A DNA stretch of 64,000 nt from Bacteroidia bacterium (GTDB taxonomy: Bacteria > Bacteroidota > Bacteroidia > Flavobacteriales > Flavobacteriaceae): NCBI GenBank assembly GCA_030427865.1, contig JAUICK010000005.1, positions 62,001 to 126,000 on the forward strand. Reading direction: 5' to 3'. The notes under the pieces were generated by a model. That model saw only the letters and a program-made list of their open reading frames with translations, had not been told where the DNA came from and did no database searches. Shown here in pieces: positions 28,294-36,510 of this stretch (position 1 is its first letter; every line of letters starts with the position of its first letter). Made by a program: the position numbers and the translations under genes.

Positions 28294-29064
28294 ATGGCAA
28301 CATACAAGAAGAGAGGATTCAAACCAAAAAACAAAAAAGAAGAAAATCATAATGACGAGTCTGAATTTGAAACTGCTGGTGTTTTAAACACATTAGACGA
28401 AACAGCTTCTAAATCAGAACAATGGATTGAGAAAAACAGCAAACCTTTATTTTACACTTTAGTAGGTATCGTAGTTTTATTTTTAGCTTATTTAGGATAT
28501 AACAAATATATAGTAGAACCAAACGAAACAGAAGCTACCAATGAGTTGGCTTTTCCTAGAAAATATTTCGATCAAGCAGCTACTGCTGGTTCTGGAGTAG
28601 ATTCTTTATTAGTTTTAGGGTTAGAAGGTGCTGATGGTAAATACGGTTTTGTAGATATTGCTGAAACTTATAGCGGTACAAATGCTGGAAATTTAGCAAA
28701 TTATTATGCAGGTGTTTCTTATTTGCAATTAAAAAAATATGATAAAGCAATTGAGTTTTTGAGTAAATTTAATTCTGATGATGAAATGTTAGGACCTGTT
28801 GCTTTAGGTGCCATAGGTGATGCTTTCGCAGACATTAATCAATTAGAAGATGCTTTAGACTATTATCAAAAAGCAGCAAATAAAAAGAGTAACGAATTTA
28901 CTACTCCTTTATATTTATTTAAAGCCGGACAAACAGCAATGGAGTTAAAAGACTTTAGTAAAGCTGAATCTTTATTTACTAAAATTAAAGAAAACTATGC
29001 TAAATCTGATCAAGGTAAAGACATAGAAAAGTATATTGCAGCTGCTAAATATGCGACAAAATAA
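28294..29064 (+). CDS. TPR-repeat membrane-anchored protein
   Basis: A 256-residue protein with a charged cytoplasmic N-terminus (GFKPKNKKEENHNDESEFE), one membrane helix at about 52-68 (LFYTLVGIVVLFLAYLGY) and TPR repeats at about 125-245 (NLANYYAGVSYLQLKKYDKA, ALGAIGDAFADINQLEDALD, PLYLFKAGQTAMELKDFSKA). The layout resembles YfgM, a periplasmic TPR protein linked to the Sec translocon. No exact role can be given. An ACTGA-rich repeat separates it from ribH. Confidence 0.8.
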   Translation: MATYKKRGFKPKNKKEENHNDESEFETAGVLNTLDETASKSEQWIEKNSKPLFYTLVGIVVLFLAYLGYNKYIVEPNETEATNELAFPRKYFDQAATAGSGVDSLLVLGLEGADGKYGFVDIAETYSGTNAGNLANYYAGVSYLQLKKYDKAIEFLSKFNSDDEMLGPVALGAIGDAFADINQLEDALDYYQKAANKKSNEFTTPLYLFKAGQTAMELKDFSKAESLFTKIKENYAKSDQGKDIEKYIAAAKYATK

Positions 29065-29100
29065 GTAGGTAAGTAAAGCAGTAAGAGTCAGCAGTCAATA

Positions 29101-29139
29101 GCTTACTGAATACTGATAACTGAATACTACAAACTGAAT
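29101..29139 (+). repeat. ACTGAA-type degenerate tandem repeat
   Basis: Between the TPR gene and ribH the bases read as repeated units of ACTGAATACTGATAACTGAA type. The same word family occurs at 55411-55439 (inverted) and 55829-55862. It has no coding role; it may be an intergenic repeat family of this lineage. Confidence 0.6.
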
Positions 29140-29142
29140 AAA

Positions 29143-29649
29143 ATGGCTACAACAAATTTATCTGTTTACGATAAAACAACAATCCCAAATGCGAAGAATT
29201 CTCGGTTTGGGATTGTTGTTTCTGAATGGAATCCTGAAATTACAAAAAACTTGCTCCAAGGTGCAATTGACACACTAATTGATTGTGGCGCACTCAAAGA
29301 AAACATAATTTCTTGGGATGTTCCCGGAAGTTTCGAATTGATATATGGTTGCAAAAAAATGATACAATCTAAGCAATTAGATGCTATTATTGCAATTGGT
29401 AATGTAATTCGAGGAGAAACCAAACATTTCGATTTTGTTTGCGAAGGTGTTACTCAAGGCATTGTAGATTTAAATATAAAATACGATGTTCCTGTAATAT
29501 TCTGTGTTTTAACAGACAATACAAAACAACAATCTTTAGACAGATCTGGAGGTAAATTAGGCAACAAAGGAATTGAGTGTGCAGTAGCTGCAATTAAAAT
29601 GGCGGCTTTAAAAAATATTGGTAAATCTTCTGAAAGTATAGGTTTTTAA
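29143..29649 (+). CDS. ribH: 6,7-dimethyl-8-ribityllumazine synthase
   Basis: The penultimate enzyme of riboflavin synthesis, condensing the pyrimidine dione with dihydroxybutanone phosphate; forms large capsid-like assemblies. Recognised by FGIVVSEWNPEIT near the N-terminus, VPGSFELIYGCKKM, AIGNVIRGETKHFDFVCEGV and CVLTDNT. The catalytic His is in ETKHFD. The 168 residues are slightly long at the N-terminus, typical for Bacteroidota. Other rib genes are not in the window. Confidence 0.96.
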   Translation: MATTNLSVYDKTTIPNAKNSRFGIVVSEWNPEITKNLLQGAIDTLIDCGALKENIISWDVPGSFELIYGCKKMIQSKQLDAIIAIGNVIRGETKHFDFVCEGVTQGIVDLNIKYDVPVIFCVLTDNTKQQSLDRSGGKLGNKGIECAVAAIKMAALKNIGKSSESIGF

Positions 29650-29736
29650 AAGCATTTCTTTAAAAATTAAGAATACTTTTAACATCAATATTTGAGAAAT
29701 CCTTTTTATTTCTTTAAATTTGAAATGCTTAAAAAA

Positions 29737-29777
29737 TTGGTATAATCATTGATTTCTTCTTTATCAATACAAACCAA
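29737..29777 (+). promoter_or_regulatory. Two-stem hairpin in leader of small membrane protein gene
   Basis: Paired arms TTGGT (29737-29741) with ACCAA (29773-29777) and ATTGAT (29748-29753) with ATCAAT (29763-29768) form a bulged hairpin 14 bases before the ATG at 29791. There is no T run, so it is not a terminator. Whether it regulates is unknown. Confidence 0.35.
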
Positions 29778-29790
29778 TTAAATTTTAATT

Positions 29791-30066
29791 ATGGGATTTT
29801 TAAAAAGAACACACAAACAATTTGACTACAAACCTCGATACTATAAAGGAGAGGGAAACCCTTATAAAATTGAGCATAAATTAGATAAGTTTAGAAAAAC
29901 TGCAGGAAAAAACAAAGGTTTTAAAGCTAAGTTTAGTGATGCTATAGATGATTTAAAAAACCCTGATAAAAGTGTTAACAAAACACTTTTAATTATTATC
30001 ACAATTTTAGTTTTTATCTTTTTATACATCATAGATTTCGATTTATCTATTTTTAAAAGAAATTAA
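29791..30066 (+). CDS. Small basic protein with C-terminal membrane helix
   Basis: A 91-residue protein: a very basic hydrophilic N-terminus (MGFLKRTHKQFDYKPRYYKG) followed by one helix at about 66-83 (LLIIITILVFIFLYIIDF). Homologues between ribH and mutL are sometimes named riboflavin synthase beta subunit because of the neighbour, but nothing in the sequence supports that. Its TAA overlaps the mutL ATG, so it is co-translated with mutL. Function unknown. Confidence 0.75.
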   Translation: MGFLKRTHKQFDYKPRYYKGEGNPYKIEHKLDKFRKTAGKNKGFKAKFSDAIDDLKNPDKSVNKTLLIIITILVFIFLYIIDFDLSIFKRN

Positions 30067-31880
30067 TGGCTGACATTATTCAACTATTACCAGATCACGT
30101 CGCAAACCAAATTGCAGCAGGAGAAGTTGTTCAACGTCCGGCTTCTGTGGTAAAAGAATTGTTAGAAAATGCCATTGATGCTAAAGCAACCAACATTAAA
30201 TTATTACTAAAAGATGCTGGTAAAACTTTAATTCAGGTAATTGATGACGGAAAAGGAATGAGCGCCACAGACGCAAGAATGTGTTTTGAGCGTCATGCAA
30301 CGTCTAAAATTCAAAAAGCAGAAGATTTATTTAACCTTTGTACAAAAGGATTTCGTGGAGAAGCTTTGGCTTCTATTGCTGCTATTGCACACGTTGAATT
30401 AAAAACGAAACAAGAAAATGAAGAATTAGGAACGTGTATTAGAATTGAAGGCAGTAAAATTATTTCTCAAGATTTTATCTCAACAGGAAAAGGAACAAGT
30501 TTAGCCGTTAAAAACTTGTTTTACAACATTCCTGCAAGAAGAAATTTTTTAAAATCAGATACCATAGAAACCCGTCATATTATTGATGAATTTCAAAGAG
30601 TGGCTTTAGCGCATCCAAATATTGCTTTTTTATTACACCACAACAACAACGAAGTGTATCACTTAAAAAACAGTAATTTACGACAACGAATTGTAGCTAT
30701 TTTTGGAACAAAAATGAATGAAAAACTTGTTCCAATTAATGAACAAACCGATATTTTAACCATTGAAGGTTTTGTTGCAAAACCTGAGTTTGCCAAAAGA
30801 AAACGTGGTGAGCAGTTCTTTTTTGTAAACAATCGCTTTATTAAAAGCTCGTATTTAAATCATGCAGTAGTAAATGCGTTTGATGGCTTATTAGAACAAA
30901 GTGCACATCCCTCTTACTTTTTATATTTAACCGTTCCTACAAATACAATTGACATTAATATTCATCCAACAAAAACAGAAATAAAGTTTGATAATGAGAA
31001 AGCTTTATACGCTATGTTAAGAGCAACCGTAAAACACAGTTTGGGGCAGTATAATGTAGCACCTGTTTTAGATTTTAATAGAGATTCAAATTTAGATACA
31101 CCTTATCATTTTAACACAAAATCTGTTGCAACAAAAGCACCAAAAATAACAGTAGATCCTAATTTTAATCCTTTTAAAGAAGATCAGAAATCAAATTCTA
31201 ATTCATCATACAAACCACAAAAACAAATTGAAAGTTGGGAATCTTTATACACTTCTGTTGCAATTGATACCGAAGAAAAACAAGAAGAATTATTTGATAA
31301 TCAACAAGAAATAAAAACGCAAAAAACCTTTCAAATTCAGCGAAAATATTTGTTGAACTCTATAAAATCTGGTGTGGTATTAATCAATCAATCATTAGCG
31401 CATCAACGTATTTTATACGAAGATTTTTTAGAGAGCATTACAGTTAAAGAAGCCAATAGCCAGCAATTATTATTTCCTGTAAAAATTTCTTTTTCATCTG
31501 CAGAAATAGAAATGATTTACACCATAAAAACTGAATTAGAAAATGCAGGTTTTTCTTTTGATGAATTTACCAAAAATAGTGTTACTATAAAAGGAATACC
31601 GGTTTCGGTTACCGAAAGTAAAATAACTATTATTTTAGAAGAATTACTAAATGATATGAATTTAGAAGTACCAGATGCCAGTTTTAGTCATTTTGATATT
31701 ATGGCAAAATCGTTTGCCAAAACATTATCGATTAAAACAGGAACTCAACTCTCTGAAAAAGAACAAGAAGGATTGGTTAATGATTTGTTTTCTTGCAAAG
31801 ACCCTTCTATTTCTCCTTTTGGAAAACCAACTTTTAAAACATTAACGTTAAACGAAATAGATAATTTATTTAATAGTTAA
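30066..31880 (+). CDS. mutL: DNA mismatch repair protein MutL
   Basis: A 604-residue GHKL ATPase that links MutS to downstream repair. The N-terminal ATPase motifs are intact: KELLENAIDAKAT, DDGKGM, GFRGEALASI and the GTSLAVKNLFYNIPAR segment. The C-terminal dimerisation domain (from about 430) lacks an intact endonuclease motif: where nicking MutL proteins have DQHA(X)2E(X)4E this one has INQSLAHQRILYE, and SPFGKPT stands in place of CPHGRP. Start ATG overlaps the TAA of the upstream small gene. Confidence 0.95.
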   Translation: MADIIQLLPDHVANQIAAGEVVQRPASVVKELLENAIDAKATNIKLLLKDAGKTLIQVIDDGKGMSATDARMCFERHATSKIQKAEDLFNLCTKGFRGEALASIAAIAHVELKTKQENEELGTCIRIEGSKIISQDFISTGKGTSLAVKNLFYNIPARRNFLKSDTIETRHIIDEFQRVALAHPNIAFLLHHNNNEVYHLKNSNLRQRIVAIFGTKMNEKLVPINEQTDILTIEGFVAKPEFAKRKRGEQFFFVNNRFIKSSYLNHAVVNAFDGLLEQSAHPSYFLYLTVPTNTIDINIHPTKTEIKFDNEKALYAMLRATVKHSLGQYNVAPVLDFNRDSNLDTPYHFNTKSVATKAPKITVDPNFNPFKEDQKSNSNSSYKPQKQIESWESLYTSVAIDTEEKQEELFDNQQEIKTQKTFQIQRKYLLNSIKSGVVLINQSLAHQRILYEDFLESITVKEANSQQLLFPVKISFSSAEIEMIYTIKTELENAGFSFDEFTKNSVTIKGIPVSVTESKITIILEELLNDMNLEVPDASFSHFDIMAKSFAKTLSIKTGTQLSEKEQEGLVNDLFSCKDPSISPFGKPTFKTLTLNEIDNLFNS

Positions 31881-31883
31881 TTT

Positions 31884-32621
31884 ATGAATAGACTTACAGA
31901 TACAATTAAACATTTAATAATTATAAATATCATATTTTTTGTTGCTGTAAAATTACTTGGCAACAATCTGTATAATTATTTAGCTTTATGGTTTCCTAAA
32001 AATGAAAATTTTCAGGTATGGCAGATATTTACACACATGTTTATGCACCACCCAACATTTTATTTACATATAATAATGAATATGCTTGGTTTATGGATGT
32101 TTGGAACCCCCTTAGAACAAATGTGGGGAAGAAAAAAGTTTTTGTTTTTCTATTTTTCCGCTGGTTTAGGAGCTGTTTTATTACCTTGGTTAATTGATTA
32201 TTATCAATTTAATGAAGCTTTTCATAATTTGCTTCAATCTGGAATACCTAAAGCAGAAATTAATAATTTAATACATACTAAGTTAGAACTTAACAAAGTA
32301 TATAAAGATGAAAATTTAGCTACATTATATAGTATTATAAACAGTTCATCTGTAGGTGCTTCTGGTTGTATAATGGGGCTTGTAGCAGCTTTTGGAATCA
32401 ACTTTCCTAATGCAAAAATGGCTTTAATCTTTCTACCTGTTCCTATTGCTGCCAAATATTTCATTCCTGTTTTATTAGTATACGAAACATTATCTGGAAT
32501 ATTTGGTTGGTCATCAATTTTTGGCATAAATGTAGCTCATTTTGCGCATTTAGGCGGTGCTATTGTCGGAGCTTCTATGGCTTGGTACTGGAAAAAAAAT
32601 CAATTTAAAAGATATTATTAA
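31884..32621 (+). CDS. Rhomboid-family intramembrane serine protease (first of pair)
   Basis: A 245-residue polytopic protein with the rhomboid signature: HIIMNMLGLWMFG (His-x-x-x-Asn in helix 2), the nucleophile Ser in SSSVGASGCIMGL, and the catalytic His in AHFAHLGGAIVG. It cleaves membrane proteins within helices. A loop of about 50 residues between the helices near 95-150 is longer than usual. Its stop overlaps the start of a second rhomboid gene (TAATG). Confidence 0.9.
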   Translation: MNRLTDTIKHLIIINIIFFVAVKLLGNNLYNYLALWFPKNENFQVWQIFTHMFMHHPTFYLHIIMNMLGLWMFGTPLEQMWGRKKFLFFYFSAGLGAVLLPWLIDYYQFNEAFHNLLQSGIPKAEINNLIHTKLELNKVYKDENLATLYSIINSSSVGASGCIMGLVAAFGINFPNAKMALIFLPVPIAAKYFIPVLLVYETLSGIFGWSSIFGINVAHFAHLGGAIVGASMAWYWKKNQFKRYY

Positions 32622-33475
32622 TGAGTTTTATTGATGATATAAAACACCGCTATAAAACCGGTAATATTGTAGAGAAATTAATCTACATTAATATTGGTAT
32701 TTTTGTTTTATCACTTTTACTAACTGTTATTTTTGGGTTATATAAAAACCAAGCAGATTTTATTGGAAAATGGTTTGCTTTAGACTATAATTTTTCTTCT
32801 TTGCTTACAAAACCTTGGTCTATTATTTCTTATGGTTTTTTACATGCAGATTTTTTACACATTATTTTTAACTTAATTGCGTTATATTTTATCGGTAATT
32901 TATTTATCGAATATTTTACTCAAAAACAACTACTCAATTTTTACTTATTTGGTACTTTTTTTGGTGGTGTTTTGTTTCTTTTAAGTCATTATTACTTTCC
33001 ATTGTTTGAAGGAGAAAAATCGCAATTAGTTGGTGCATCTGCTGGTATATCTGCCATATTTATAGGAATTGCTACTTACATACCAAATTACCAATTAAAA
33101 ATACGCTTTATTGGTTTTGTAAAACTGTGGCATTTAGCAGCCATATGGATTGGTTTAGACATTTTAGGATTAATTGGTACTAATGCTGGTGGGCATTTTG
33201 CACATTTAGGTGGTGCTCTTTTCGGTTTTTTATATGTAAATCAAGCTAGTACTAAAGAAATAAAAATTTGGTATAAAATAATGTCTTTATTTTCTTCTAA
33301 AAAGAAACCTCTAAAAACTGTCTATAAATCAAAAAACAAAACTGTAAAAACAAAACAAAATACATCTTTAACTCAACAACAAATTGATATTATTTTAGAT
33401 AAAATCAGTAAATCTGGTTACGATAGTTTAACACAAACTGAAAAAGAATTCTTATTTAAACAAGGTAAAAAATAG
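32621..33475 (+). CDS. Rhomboid-family intramembrane serine protease (second of pair)
   Basis: A 284-residue protein with the same catalytic pattern: FLHIIFNLIALYFIGN, LVGASAGISAIF (Ser nucleophile) and GGHFAHLGGALFG (His). Beyond the last helix it has a cytoplasmic basic tail of about 75 residues (KKPLKTVYKSKNKTVKTKQ) ending in a small helical motif (QQIDIILDKISKSGYDSLTQTE) typical of Bacteroidota rhomboids. Translationally coupled to the first rhomboid and 1 base before the hydrolase gene. Confidence 0.9.
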   Translation: MSFIDDIKHRYKTGNIVEKLIYINIGIFVLSLLLTVIFGLYKNQADFIGKWFALDYNFSSLLTKPWSIISYGFLHADFLHIIFNLIALYFIGNLFIEYFTQKQLLNFYLFGTFFGGVLFLLSHYYFPLFEGEKSQLVGASAGISAIFIGIATYIPNYQLKIRFIGFVKLWHLAAIWIGLDILGLIGTNAGGHFAHLGGALFGFLYVNQASTKEIKIWYKIMSLFSSKKKPLKTVYKSKNKTVKTKQNTSLTQQQIDIILDKISKSGYDSLTQTEKEFLFKQGKK

Positions 33476-33476
33476 T

Positions 33477-34496
33477 ATGAAAAAGTTATCGCTTTTAGAT
33501 AAGGTTTTATATGTCATCAATTCTTTGTTGGCTGTACTTTTGTTGTTTTCTTATTTATTGCCTTATATTTCTCCTAAAACACTTCCAATTTTTGCTATTT
33601 TAAGTCTTTTTGTACCAATTTTATTGATTATAAATATTGCTTTTTTTGTGTATTGGTTGATAAAATTAAAAAAGCAAATACTAACTTCTTTATTAATTCT
33701 TGTTATTGGTTGGTTTACAACAACACCCTTTTATAAACTAACAGAAAATAATTCTGCTTCGAATAGCGATTTAAAAGTAATGAGTTATAATGTAAGGATG
33801 TTTAACCATTGGAAATGGAAAAATGAAACTAACATTCATACCAAAATTAAAAATTTTATAAAAGACAAAAACCCAGATATATTAACCATTCAAGAAAATA
33901 TGTCTGTTCCCAAATACAATATCAAATTTCCATATAAATATGTAAAAAAAAAATATGCTAAAGGAAGATTTGGAATGGCAATTTATTCTAAATATCCTAT
34001 AATAAACAAAGGATATATAGAATTTGGGGCAGAAACCTCCAATGGTATTATTTTTGCAGATATTAAAAGAAATAACGATACCATTAGAGTTTATAATTTG
34101 CACTTACAATCGCTTAGTATAAAGCCAAATAAAGAAAATTTTGGCGAAGAAAATTCTCAGAAATTAATAAAAGGATTAAAAGTAAATTTTAAAAAACAAG
34201 CTTACCAAACTGCACTTTTTTTGACTCATGAAAAACAATGGAGAGGAAAAAAAATAGTTTGTGGAGATTTTAATAATACAGCTTATTCTTGGGTCTATAA
34301 CCAAATCTCTAAAAATAAAAAAGATGCGTTTTTAGAGGCAGGTAAAGGATTTGGAAAAACATTTAACTATTTTTTTCCAATGCGAATAGATTTTATCTTA
34401 ACAGACAAATCTGCCAATATAAACCATTTTAAAACCTATTCAGAAAAATTTTCTGACCACTTTCCTATTTCCACAAGAATAAATTGGCAAGATTAA
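33477..34496 (+). CDS. Endonuclease/exonuclease/phosphatase (EEP) family protein, membrane-anchored
   Basis: A 339-residue protein with two to three hydrophobic helices in the first 85 residues and an EEP domain after: MSYNVRMFNHW, ILTIQEN (metal-binding Glu), VCGDFNNTAYSWVY, RIDFILTD and SDHFPIS (catalytic His). The active site therefore appears complete. Members hydrolyse phosphodiesters in nucleic acids, sphingomyelin or inositol lipids; the substrate here is unknown. It ends an operon starting at ribH or the small protein gene. Confidence 0.88.
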   Translation: MKKLSLLDKVLYVINSLLAVLLLFSYLLPYISPKTLPIFAILSLFVPILLIINIAFFVYWLIKLKKQILTSLLILVIGWFTTTPFYKLTENNSASNSDLKVMSYNVRMFNHWKWKNETNIHTKIKNFIKDKNPDILTIQENMSVPKYNIKFPYKYVKKKYAKGRFGMAIYSKYPIINKGYIEFGAETSNGIIFADIKRNNDTIRVYNLHLQSLSIKPNKENFGEENSQKLIKGLKVNFKKQAYQTALFLTHEKQWRGKKIVCGDFNNTAYSWVYNQISKNKKDAFLEAGKGFGKTFNYFFPMRIDFILTDKSANINHFKTYSEKFSDHFPISTRINWQD

Positions 34497-34522
34497 TTAT
34501 CTTCGTTACCAAAATAGTTTTA

Positions 34523-35662
34523 ATGAAACATTTTAGTGTAGCAATTATTGGTAGTGGTCCTTCTGGGGCTTCAACAGCATTTCACTTAGCAAAACAAGGA
34601 GTTTCTACAGTTATTATTGAAAAAGAAACTTTACCACGTTATAAAACTTGTGGTGGTGGGTTTGTAAACAGAGGTAGAAAAGAAATGCCTTTTGATATTT
34701 CTGCGGTTATTGAACGTGAGTTCTATAAAGTAGATAGTTATTTTAACAATAAAATTCATTTTCAAACTCAAAAAGAAAAACCAATTATTACGATGATTAT
34801 GCGAGATGCATTCGATCATTTAATTGTTAAAAAAGCAAAAGAATTTGGGATTACTTTATTAGAAAACCACAAATTAACAAGCATCAATTTTGTAGATGAA
34901 AAAGCAGTTTTAAACACATCTCAAGGCAATGTTTCTGCTGATTTTGTTATTGCAGCAGATGGTGTTTTAAGCCCAACTGCTAAAATGGCTGGATGGAAAC
35001 AAGACACCAGAAACTTAATACCTGCTTTAGAATATGAAGTAAAAGTGTCTGACAAAGATTTTAAACGTTTATCTAAACAAGTTCGTTTTGATATTGATGC
35101 TGTACCTTTCGGATATGCATGGTCGTTTCCAAAACAAAATCATTTATCATTAGGCGTTTTAACAACTAAAAAAAGAAAAATAAATTTAAAAGAATATTAT
35201 CAAAAATACCTTAAAACGCTTGGTATTCAGGAAATTATTGAAGAAGATGCTCATGGATTTCAAATTCCGATTGCTCCAAGAACAGATGGGTTTGTAAAAC
35301 AAAATGTTTTTTTAATTGGTGATGCAGCTGGTTTTGCAGATCCTATAACAGCAGAAGGAATATCTAATGCCATTTTAAGCGGAAAATATGTTGCTGAAGC
35401 TATTATAGAGAGTAATTTAAATAAAGATAAAGCTGCAAAAATTTATTTAGAAAAATTAGATATAAAACTATTAAAAGAATTAAAATCTGGAATAATACTT
35501 TCTAAATTTATGTACAATAATAATGCTATCAGAAATTTTGTTCTTAAAAAGGAAGGCCAAAGGTTTAGTGATTTAATGACAGATATTTTATACGGAGATA
35601 AACCTTTTCCCACAAACGTATCAAAAAAATTAAAAAATAGAATTAAGCAAAAATTATTTTAG
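34523..35662 (+). CDS. Geranylgeranyl reductase-family FAD-dependent oxidoreductase
   Basis: A flavoprotein of 379 residues. FAD-binding motifs are VAIIGSGPSGASTAFHLAKQG at the N-terminus and FLIGDAAGFADPITAEGIS; the YKTCGGGFVNRG loop is typical of the geranylgeranyl reductase family, which reduces prenyl or hydroxylated substrates. Substrate unknown. I chose the ATG at 34523 over a TTG at 34484: the dinucleotide-binding motif starts directly after it and a TATCTTCG box (34498-34505, one mismatch from TAnnTTTG) lies before it. Its end overlaps the convergent monooxygenase gene by 9 bases. Confidence 0.88.
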   Translation: MKHFSVAIIGSGPSGASTAFHLAKQGVSTVIIEKETLPRYKTCGGGFVNRGRKEMPFDISAVIEREFYKVDSYFNNKIHFQTQKEKPIITMIMRDAFDHLIVKKAKEFGITLLENHKLTSINFVDEKAVLNTSQGNVSADFVIAADGVLSPTAKMAGWKQDTRNLIPALEYEVKVSDKDFKRLSKQVRFDIDAVPFGYAWSFPKQNHLSLGVLTTKKRKINLKEYYQKYLKTLGIQEIIEEDAHGFQIPIAPRTDGFVKQNVFLIGDAAGFADPITAEGISNAILSGKYVAEAIIESNLNKDKAAKIYLEKLDIKLLKELKSGIILSKFMYNNNAIRNFVLKKEGQRFSDLMTDILYGDKPFPTNVSKKLKNRIKQKLF

Positions 35663-35980
35663 TGATTTTTCAAATCCATATTCTCGTTCAACTCTACAAA
35701 TTCTAAGTTGATATTTTTGATACCATTTTTCTCTTCCTAAGTTTCTTGCTTCTGTATGCTCAACATTATTTTTCCAAGCTACAATATCGTCTAATGTTTG
35801 CCAATAAGAAACTGTTATACCTATTTCGCTTCTAGATGATTCTATTCCTAAATATCCTTTTTGTTGTTTTGCTAATTCTTCCATTCTCAGAGCGGTTTGT
35901 GCATAACCAACAATATTATCTTTCATTATAGTTGTAAAAATAACAGCATAATAAGGCGGGGTTAAATGGTCTACAATCAT
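35654..35980 (-). CDS. Antibiotic biosynthesis monooxygenase (ABM) domain protein
   Basis: A 108-residue ferredoxin-like dimeric-barrel protein: YYAVIFTTIM, YLGIESSR and ITVSYWQTLDDIVAWK are typical ABM elements. Such proteins include quinol monooxygenases and many of unknown activity. Its ATG overlaps the TGA of the GNAT gene (ATGA), so the two are a small operon. Confidence 0.82.
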   Translation of the reverse strand: MIVDHLTPPYYAVIFTTIMKDNIVGYAQTALRMEELAKQQKGYLGIESSRSEIGITVSYWQTLDDIVAWKNNVEHTEARNLGREKWYQKYQLRICRVEREYGFEKSLK

Positions 35981-36471
35981 AAGTATAATATATATTTTGT
36001 TTCTTGTTGTTGGTTGGCATTAAAAAAAGTATCAACAATTTTAAAACCGCATTTTTTTAATATTTTAGATGAGGCAACATTGGCATCAACAACATATCCT
36101 ATTATTTTTTTTAGTCCAATTTCTTTACAATAAGAAATTAAACCCTGGCAAATTTCTAATCCATAACCATTTCCCCAATATTGCTCTAAAAATCGATATC
36201 CAATTTCATCATCTAAATTATCTTTTACCAAAGCAACTGTTCCAATAAATTTATGATTTTGTTTATTTTCTATTGCATAAATCCAAAAATCATTATTTAA
36301 AACATCATATTTATTTATTAAATCTTGAAGCTCTTCTTTATTTTGATGTCTTGTTTTTACGTTTCCTTCTGCATATTTTAACACATTAGGATTACTTTCT
36401 AAACGATGAAATTCATTTAAATCGTCTAAAATAAGCCTTCTAACTATTAATCTTTCTGTTTCAAAAATCAT
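35977..36471 (-). CDS. GNAT-family N-acetyltransferase
   Basis: A 164-residue acetyltransferase of the RimJ/RimL-like group: N-terminal ETERLIVRRLILDD, middle IGTVALV, and acetyl-CoA-binding YWGNGYGLEICQGLI, followed by NVASSKILKKCGFK. It transfers acetyl groups from acetyl-CoA to an amine; the acceptor is unknown. First gene of a two-gene minus-strand operon, divergent from mtaB. Confidence 0.88.
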   Translation of the reverse strand: MIFETERLIVRRLILDDLNEFHRLESNPNVLKYAEGNVKTRHQNKEELQDLINKYDVLNNDFWIYAIENKQNHKFIGTVALVKDNLDDEIGYRFLEQYWGNGYGLEICQGLISYCKEIGLKKIIGYVVDANVASSKILKKCGFKIVDTFFNANQQQETKYILYL

Positions 36472-36482
36472 GAATAAAATCG

Positions 36483-36490
36483 TACTTTTG
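36483..36490 (+). promoter_or_regulatory. Bacteroidota -7 box for mtaB
   Basis: TACTTTTG fits TAnnTTTG, 20 bases before the mtaB ATG. Confidence 0.5.
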
Positions 36491-36510
36491 CTGATGCTAA
36501 ATGTACAAGA

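Noticed and set aside
29101..29139. CRISPR-like array
   Set aside because: The units are short and degenerate with no unique spacers and no cas genes in the window.
34484..34522. TTG start for the geranylgeranyl reductase-like gene
   Set aside because: The extension overlaps the previous gene and precedes a likely promoter box; the FAD motif begins right after the ATG at 34523.
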